A stretch of DNA of 64,000 nucleotides from Theristus sp. LFF4_11. Taxonomy: Eukaryota; Nematoda; Chromadorea; Monhysterida; Xyalidae. A program made the translations under genes and the position numbers. Below are positions 58,080-64,000 of the stretch, in pieces. The DNA lies in the NCBI GenBank assembly GCA_030248135.1, contig JASANC010001861.1, positions 62,001-126,000 of the forward strand, read 5' to 3'. Below the pieces are notes generated by a model. It worked only from the letters and a program-made list of their open reading frames with translations, had not been told where the DNA came from and searched no databases. The first letter of the stretch is position 1, and every line of letters begins with the position of its first letter.

Positions 58080-58716
58080 AGTACCGAAGATGTGAGGGTG
58101 CTGTCCTTCCAAACACAAAGTTGCGCATCGTGCGGGTGGAGGGGGTGGGGAAGGGTTCTGTGACACCCACCCCTCAGAACCCGAGACCGCAGGTACTCCA
58201 CACCCCTTCATGGTTCAGCAACCCCCCCCCCCCCCCTGCCCCCGTGGGTACCCTCTGCCAAAATGTTCCGATAATCACAAATTTTTGTTTAAGCTTCCAA
58301 GTTGCATAATACCGTATTACCCCATTAAACCCCCCACCATTAATCCCCCCCCCAATAAACCCCCACCCCTGAACGTCACTGACGTCTTAATCCCCCATGG
58401 GGGTTTATTGGGGGTAATACGATATGCGCTGAATATAAAAATGTTGAATCTCAGTCACAGTGATCACTCAACTATTTTACGATGTTTTGCAAATTATAGG
58501 TTTCATGAAAAAGTTTTAATAAAAGTTACAGGGGGTGGGGTGGCACCCCCTTGGAGCCCGATTAGCGTATGGCGCGGTGCACCCCACCTTAGCAGGCGAC
58601 CGGGTATCCCACTACCCCCCCCCCCCACAAAAGTTGGCACCCCTCCCTACCACCCCTCCCTACTACGGGTAGGTACCACCCTACTTTTAAATGTCTGTCA
58701 TCTTCGGTGTTGCCTG
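58080..58716. mobile_element. CAGTACCGAAGATG-ended C-rich repeat (family L)
   Basis: Starts CAGTACCGAAGATGTGAGGG and ends near CATCTTCGGTGTTG. Related ends recur at 59349, 59469 and 59805, so the family is present two or three times, partly nested. Long C runs dominate. Contains the hairpin at 58310-58425. No coding capacity. Confidence 0.5.
58310..58425. mobile_element. Hairpin MITE with CCGTATTACCCC ends
   Basis: Left TACCGTATTACCCC, with ATTAAACCCCCC, and right GGGGGTTTATTGGGGGTAATACG form inverted arms around a C-rich centre. It is short, non-coding and located inside the family L repeat. Confidence 0.55.
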
Positions 58717-59029
58717 CACGTTGTTTATTTCCAGTTGCCAGTCCAAAGGGCTGTCAATGAGGAGAGTCGGTTATTCTGAAGCTGGGCAGACTGTAATCTG
58801 TACAGAGTCTGTACTACAATTGTAGTTAGCCAGTTTGTCAGTCGGTTGCTTAGCTAGTTCGTTAGCTAGCACTTGGTCAGTTATGCCTGTTAGTTTGCCT
58901 GCAAATGTTTATTCATATGGGTTTCTAGTCGACTACTCTGCAAGGTGGTTTGTTAGACTGCACTCTGTGTCTGTCGGTTTACCGGCCCTATGTGTGGGTC
59001 TTTCAACAACACAAGCAACACGATAGATG

Positions 59030-59129
59030 GGGTGATCATCAATTTAATGTCAATTTTTTTTATGTTGGCGCCTACGGTTGTCGTGGTAAACATAGCATAA
59101 AAAGGAAACATGAAATTAATTATCACGCA
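59030..59129. mobile_element. Hairpin MITE with TGATCATCAATTTAATGT arm, copy 1
   Basis: GTGATCATCAATTTAATGTC and the inverse-type CATGAAATTAATTATCACG are separated by about 60 bases that include TTTTTTTATG and GCATAAAAAGG. A second copy with the same plan is at 60016-60108. Confidence 0.55.
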
Positions 59130-59348
59130 CACACGCACACGGACTCAACCTGCATTCTAGTGCTTTCTTGTTCATCCAACTTGCTGAGCATACATATGCT
59201 GACTGAAGAACTGGCAGAGTGCGTGACATAAAACCCATACACTGCACTCACATGCAGACTGCCCAGCTGGCACAGTGTAGTCTGACAACTTGCAAAGTAC
59301 GTTTAAGTGACGGCACTGCCTGCCGTACACACACATGTACCTGTACAC

Positions 59349-59821
59349 AGTACCGAAGATGAGGGGCGACACCCCTTCCTGCAGGGTGATGCAGGGCCAA
59401 GAACCGATTAGCATCCGGTGCACACCCTAGTAGGCAAATGGGGAAGACCCACTTGCACACTCTCTTGCCAGTACCGAAGATGAAGGGGGGTGGGGGTGTA
59501 CCCCCTAGCACGAACTTGCACCCTGGGGGTGGGGGGTCCCGTGACACCCACCCCCTAAACCCAGGGACCCCCCTCCGCCCGTGGGTACCCCCACCCCCTT
59601 ACCGACTCGGCATCCCACCGTGGGTACCCACCCCTCCCAAAATATTATCAAAGTCACAAACTTTCGTTCAAAAATCACGAATTTTTGTTTAAAAATCACA
59701 TTTTTTTCTTCAAAAATCATGATTTTTCGGTTCCCAGGTTCAGAATATGCACTAAATATGAGGTTATTTAGTCTACCACCCCCTACCTAAAAATGTCTGT
59801 CATCTTCGATACTGACCCTCA
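59349..59821. mobile_element. Family L repeats, second cluster
   Basis: CAGTACCGAAGATGAGGGG at 59349 and CAGTACCGAAGATGAAGGGG at 59469, followed by CATCTTCGATACTG at about 59805. The inner pair may be one copy nested in another. Several AATCACAAATTTTTG-type direct repeats lie at 59640-59720. Confidence 0.45.
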
Positions 59822-60015
59822 CCCCCAAACAAGTTTGGCACCGCCCACGTGTAGGCGAGTCCCCTCCCCCTCTAAAAATATCTATCATCTTATGTGCAGC
59901 CTGCAGATTGCTTATTTCCAGTTGTTAGTCTGTAAGTCTGCCAGTGAGAATCGGTTATTCTGAAGCTTGACAGTTTGTACTGAGTCGGTTACTAAGCAAG
60001 ATTAGGTGCGTGTCG

Positions 60016-60108
60016 TGATCATCAATTTAATGTTTCTTTTTTATGCTTTGTTTGCTACGAAAATCACAGACGCTAGTATAAAAAAGGGACATTAAATTAA
60101 TGATCAGT
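60016..60108. mobile_element. Hairpin MITE with TGATCATCAATTTAATGT arm, copy 2
   Basis: CGTGATCATCAATTTAATGT and GGACATTAAATTAATGATCA are inverted arms, better preserved than copy 1. The centre has TTTTTTATGC and GTATAAAAAAGG. Confidence 0.65.
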
Positions 60109-60119
60109 TCATCTATCAA

Positions 60120-61290
60120 AAGATCTATCTCTAGAGCGTGTCTGTTCAATTGTTTGTGTATATTGTAATCGCATGTACAGGGAAGGGAAATCCGGTTTTC
60201 TACCCTGCTAGTAACTTACTGTATGTAGCAGTAGCTGAGTGACCAAATTAGCAATGAGCAAACTTTTAAGAAGTTTACATCAGATGCCACTGGCTCTCGA
60301 ACGAACGTGCACAAGCACACAAGCACTTGATGTGAATGTGCAATCTGACCTGGAGATACATTTTTTCTTCACGCAGTTCATGCAGATATACAGTGCCTGC
60401 ACTGCCTGCTGGAAACAGTTGAGGGAAAGTTTTGTAAAGTTATGCATTATGTAAAAATCCGGACCATGGTTTGTTTTCTGATGGGACCAATTTTTTCCTT
60501 AAAATTACAAGTGTGTACAATTCTAAAAGTTGCTGCAGCTCCTCAAATTGAAAGCTAAAAGTCCAGCAGGCTGAATGTCGCAATACGAAGGCAGCCAAAC
60601 GGTGCGATGTGGGAAGGCTGCCAAAATTTTTAAAAGATCGGTGGAAGATGCGACGCTTTTCAACTTCAATTTAGGTGTCCCAACAAAATTGTCCTGTCCG
60701 CCGCCGTGTCCTGTCACGCCGCCGCGCTGTGTCCCGAAAACAAAAGTCTCATTTACCGGTGATTATTATGGTAACATTTTCAGATCGATTAGATTTAGAT
60801 GAATGTTCAGTTTAAAATGTCTGAACTGCGGGTGATGGATGACCAGTGATGGTTGAGCGCTGGTGACATTTTGCTTCAACTCAGAAAATGTCCCCACAAC
60901 AATAACCGGCAAATGAGAACAACGCCACGGTAGCGTACACGGACACGTCGGCAAACATGGACATTTTTTCAGCGTGTAGAGAGGCTTTGCTGACACTAAA
61001 ATTTTACTTCTGTTCGCAGTCTGATAGATCACAAAACGAAGCGATAAATGTATTTTTACATTGTATTTACTATCCCTTTTTGGCCAGATTATAATGGGTA
61101 GATGCTCACCCACATACGTGTTTGATTTTTAAACAAAATTGCTAGTTTTAAACGTTAATTGTCTGTTTCAAAGTTGTTGAAACATGAGGGAACATGTAAA
61201 CTGCATGAAGATAGTTTTCATGCATACTTTATGCACATAAAGCTAGAACATAACTACAGGGCGCGCCGGAACAACCAATCAGCGTTTTCA
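60120..61290. other. Interior of the large element, nothing coding
   Basis: Short frames only (for example 60239-60454 and 60766-61113 antisense), with no motif. No RNA gene was recognised. Confidence 0.4.
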
Positions 61291-61555
61291 TTCTTTTTAA
61301 TGTCCCTTCTTTATGCAGTTGCGTAAAACAGGTTTTTTTTGCAGCGTGAAATAGCATACGATGAATACTCATGCAACTTTATGTTACGACACAAAGTCGT
61401 TTTATTGTCGTTATGTTACGACACAAAGTCGACATAAAGTTAAATAAAAACGAAACATACGAGAGCATAAAAAAGGTTGGACCGTTACCATAGGTTGGAC
61501 CCCCCCCCCCTCACTTTTTGGTCGGCACCCCCCCCCCCCACGGCACCACCATACC

Positions 61556-62603
61556 TAGGGTTAGGGGCTTTGAAAAAAAAAAATTTTTTTATTTTTTTTT
61601 CGTTAAAAAAAAAAAAAAATTTGGATTTTTTTTTCAAACTTAAAAAAAAAATTTGAAAAATTTTTCTTCTACTTTGCTCTGAAAATTCGATTTATGGCAT
61701 AATTTTTTGAAAGTTCAAACCAAATTTTCTTCCCAACTTCTTTGTGTGCTTAGGTACATGTCATTATTTGGTCATTTTGACCGACGTACTCCATGTTTTT
61801 CGATTTGGATGACTTCTAGAGTCAATTTTTAGCGTTGAAATGACTTAACTGAATTGAAATATCGTTTCAGAAATCGTTTTCTTGCAACTTAGAACATGTT
61901 TTTTCAGTCGGTGGTAGGCCATGAGATGAACATGATATTTTGTTGATTGGCGTATGTTATAGGTCTACAATGGAGTTGTGCGATATATTGTTAAACAATT
62001 GGAGCGGAGATGTTGGTTAATACCACATCACACGACCGTTTTTCAGATACCCGATAACATGGCCACATGTTAAAACTTGCGTGCTGAGCTAAACTAACGT
62101 GTTAAACTTGCGTCTGTCAGTTGCCCGCAACGTGATCGCGACATCATGGTACGTGTTTTCGATACCATGATTTGAAGAGTGGGCTCTCGCCATGTGGCAG
62201 ATAGCATAGCTGGTTGAACCTGAAAGTAAGTGTCTTGGGGGGGGGGCGACCGGGTCGACAGGGGTTGCCGACTTAGCTACAGCAAACAGGAATTTTTGAA
62301 CACAGTCAAATTTTGGTAATTTTCTAAAGAGGAACAACTAAGAACGGTTCAATATTCAAGTACACGTCGAAAATTGTCCTGTTTTACTGTTGAAAATGCA
62401 ACTTTCCCTCTATGAAATGGACATAATTTCAATAAAACACGATTTTCGCTCTTATAGTTTTCCGGATCGTTCTGAAAATAGTCTAGATGAACTCAGCTCG
62501 ACGAGACGCTTCGAACAAACCTAACTTGTAAAAAAAAATTTAAAAAAAAAAAAAAATTTTTTTCAATTTAAAAAAAATCCGGATTTTTTTCCCCCTAACC
62601 CTA
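61556..62603. mobile_element. TAGGGTTAGGGG-ended MITE (family C), copy 3
   Basis: TIRs TAGGGTTAGGGG and inverse; exact 8-bp duplication ACCATACC at 61548-61555 and 62604-62611. It is uninterrupted and collinear with copy 2. It is inserted in a family E body. Confidence 0.92.
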
Positions 62604-62647
62604 ACCATACCCCCCCCTTCGAAAATTGTTTTGGGCCCACGGTACTG

Positions 62648-63005
62648 CCCCCATGAAATTTTGTCTGGCGGAGACCCCCCCCTTAAAATTTTCTGCACAC
62701 CCTAAATTTTTTTTCGAAAATCATGATTTTTTGTCTATAACGTCCATAATATAAGCTGAATATATGATAACTTGACCATCTTCATTGTAATGTCAATGAT
62801 TTTGTAGCAAAATTTAGCGTTTTTCCTTCAAAATTTAAGCGAAAAAATATCATGGGGGGGGGTGGACCCCCCCATCATCTTCATTGTAATTTCAAAGATT
62901 TTGTAGCAAAATTTAGCGTTTTTCCTTCAAAATTTAAGCGAAAAAATATCATGGGGGGTGGACGGTCCACCGTAGACCCCCCCCCCACAAAAAAATTTGA
63001 AAAAA
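62648..63005. mobile_element. Family E remnant with a local duplication
   Basis: Continues the E body that is broken at 56642 (GAAATTTTGTCTGGCGGAGA). The block TCTTCATTGTAATTTCAA through AAAAATATCATGGGG appears twice in succession (about 62780-62860 and 62877-62958). It then ends in a C run and GAAAAAATGCACC. Confidence 0.6.
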
Positions 63006-63378
63006 TGCACCCCGACAACGACAACGGTTGCACACGTGAAGTTGATGCATGCAGTGGCAGTCTGTGCGTGCAGGCAAAAAAAACTTCGACTCCACAGCAA
63101 ATGCCTGCACAGACTGCACGCAACAACCTGCATGCATCAACTGCCAACCAATCAGCTAGTTGCATATATTATCCAGATGGACTGCACTGTATGTTGCACG
63201 AAGTCGCATCGGAAATCGTTGATATGGAAAAAAGAGCTGTGCATCGTTGAATCGAGCATAAAATCTGAACCAGTGCGACGCTGTTCCTTCAGTTCCCATT
63301 TTTATACTTCTTTCCGTCCTGAAACAAAAACGTTCCCCTAGTCCCACAATCCCTCTTCTCACCACACTAGTCATCATC
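63006..63378. promoter_or_regulatory. Upstream region of the TTBK-like kinase gene
   Basis: Contains inverted GCATGCA-rich modules (about 63040-63140) and a CCAACCAATCAGCTAGTTGCAT motif of family H type, so part of it is MITE-derived. The bases before the ATG are pyrimidine-rich with ATCATCATC. The promoter or 5' leader should lie here, but no element is certain. Confidence 0.3.
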
Positions 63379-63922
63379 ATGTCCGATTTAATGCCAAGAC
63401 AGGTTGCTAGTGAAAACATTGACAAACCGTTGTTGGTAGCCGGGCAAGTTATCAGGGATCGCTGGACGGTTTGTTACGTTGACATTTCTTAACCTCTGCC
63501 TCATAATTTTGTCCATGAAACCAGAAACAAGCGTTTCATAACCGAGTTGATTCATCCCATCCTGATCTGATCTTGAGTTTCAGCGTTGATTGACTATTTC
63601 ATTAAAACTACAATGTTACTGGGTTGGGTGCTGGCTGAACTTGCGTGTACGCGTTGGCAGGACAGGACACGCCAACCGAGCGACAATTGAAGCTGTCTAA
63701 ATTTGCGCTAAAATATTCCAGAAAAAATAGTTTTTTTTGTTTCTTCAGTTTTTTCTGTTTTACTGGCAGATTGTCGGCTGCATCGGTGGCGGCTCGTTCG
63801 GCCAGGTTTTTGTCGCCGACGACAGGCGACTGCGACGACAAGTGGCCGTGAAGGCGCAGGCGTGCGACGTCACCGACGAGAAACAGTGCCGCAATCGCGC
63901 TAGACTGATACAGGAAATGCAG
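63379..63922 (+). CDS. Tau-tubulin-kinase-like (CK1 superfamily) protein kinase, N-terminal part
   Basis: Two in-phase exons, 63379-63468 and 63770-63922, encode the first 81 residues; the gene continues past the window edge. Residues 21-30 (AGQVIRDRWT) match the GxVIxxRW lead-in typical of TTBK kinases. The glycine loop follows (GCIGGGSFGQVF), and the VAVK lysine that anchors ATP phosphates is at about residue 60. A donor CAG|GTGCGC follows the second exon. TTBK-family kinases phosphorylate tau, tubulin and related substrates. The catalytic loop is outside the window, so activity cannot be judged. A generic CK1-family member is the main alternative. Confidence 0.8.
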
Positions 63923-64000
63923 GTGCGCTGGTAAAAAAGAAGTTTCTGTGGTCAGGGGCAGAAATGCCATCGTGAAAAAATTTGCGTTAAAGAACACCAG
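63923..64000 (+). other. Start of the next kinase intron
   Basis: Begins with the donor GTGCGC after the glycine-loop exon; the remainder of the gene lies outside the window. Confidence 0.6.

Larger units (their letters stand above)
57597..61478. mobile_element. Large element with AACTTTTTTATGCCCTCG-like ends
   Basis: AACTTTTTTATGCCCTCGGATG on the left is matched by an inverse with few mismatches on the right (CATACGAGAGCATAAAAAAGG). Subterminal TTTTTATGC motifs are frequent on both sides. It interrupts a family E body (GGTGGACCC on the left, CCATAGGTTGGACC on the right). The interior holds other small repeats. No transposase was recognised and no target duplication was resolved, so the limits are tentative. 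Confidence 0.45.
56643..62647 (-). mobile_element. Family E composite, minus orientation, heavily interrupted
   Basis: The outer ends CAGTACCGTGGGC and inverse carry an exact 8-bp duplication CCCCCATG (56635-56642 and 62648-62655), placed inside another E body. The left part (56643-57143) runs almost to the opposite end. A second partial E body starts near 57365 and finishes at 62647, so the interior is duplicated or rearranged. The C runs seen here are the plus-strand view of the G runs of copies 1 and 2. Inserted inside are a TTTTTTATGC-ended element, several C-rich repeats and family C copy 3. Confidence 0.65.

Noticed and set aside
62089..62337. Frames shared between 31240-31482 and 62089-62337
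   Set aside because: The frames are similar only because both lie in copies of the non-coding family C MITE; they diverge by frameshift.

Overview
This window is nuclear DNA of a multicellular animal. It has AT-rich introns with GT..AG borders, GC-richer exons and typical animal proteins: a Shaw/Kv3 potassium channel, a mitochondrial aspartate/glutamate carrier and a tau-tubulin-kinase-like kinase. The Shaw channel and the TTTCAG-type acceptors suggest an invertebrate, perhaps a nematode or another ecdysozoan, but nothing in the window fixes the species. There is no bacterial, organellar or CRISPR content.

Layout. 0-5.6 kb is nested transposon debris: a foldback element carrying a Helitron, then a four-member nest. 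8.5-15.6 kb holds a six-exon plus-strand gene for a huge low-complexity protein that ends in an espin/forked-like motif. 15.6-29.5 kb is gene-poor and contains a decayed mariner-type element, a hAT-type MITE, a tRNA-like relic, hairpin MITEs and a GATT microsatellite. 29.5-33.3 kb is a complete four-exon Shaw-type voltage-gated K+ channel; its last intron holds a nested MITE pair. 35.1-36.9 kb is a second Helitron. 37.6-51.1 kb is a complete 13-exon minus-strand Aralar/citrin gene, convergent with the Shaw gene. 51.6-63.0 kb is a dense pile of short elements rich in G and C homopolymers. Most make 8-bp target duplications and they nest up to four deep around one hAT relic with a transposase fragment. 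From 63.38 kb the first two coding exons of a TTBK/CK1-family kinase run off the right edge.

The four genes do not form a pathway; they are ordinary neighbours separated by repeats. The reading frames of all four could be joined across introns with consistent phases. This gives predicted proteins of about 1628 aa (espin/forked-like, with some exon borders uncertain), 591 aa (Shaw) and 722 aa (Aralar), plus 81 aa of the kinase.

The most notable observations are: the Shaw channel has GFG instead of GYG in its selectivity filter, with Cys for the preceding Thr; a four-level transposon nest can be dated by its intact 8-bp duplications and by an empty-site copy in the same window; and a 783-bp near-perfect palindrome lies in a MITE nest. 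Coordinates were read by eye and may be off by one or two bases.
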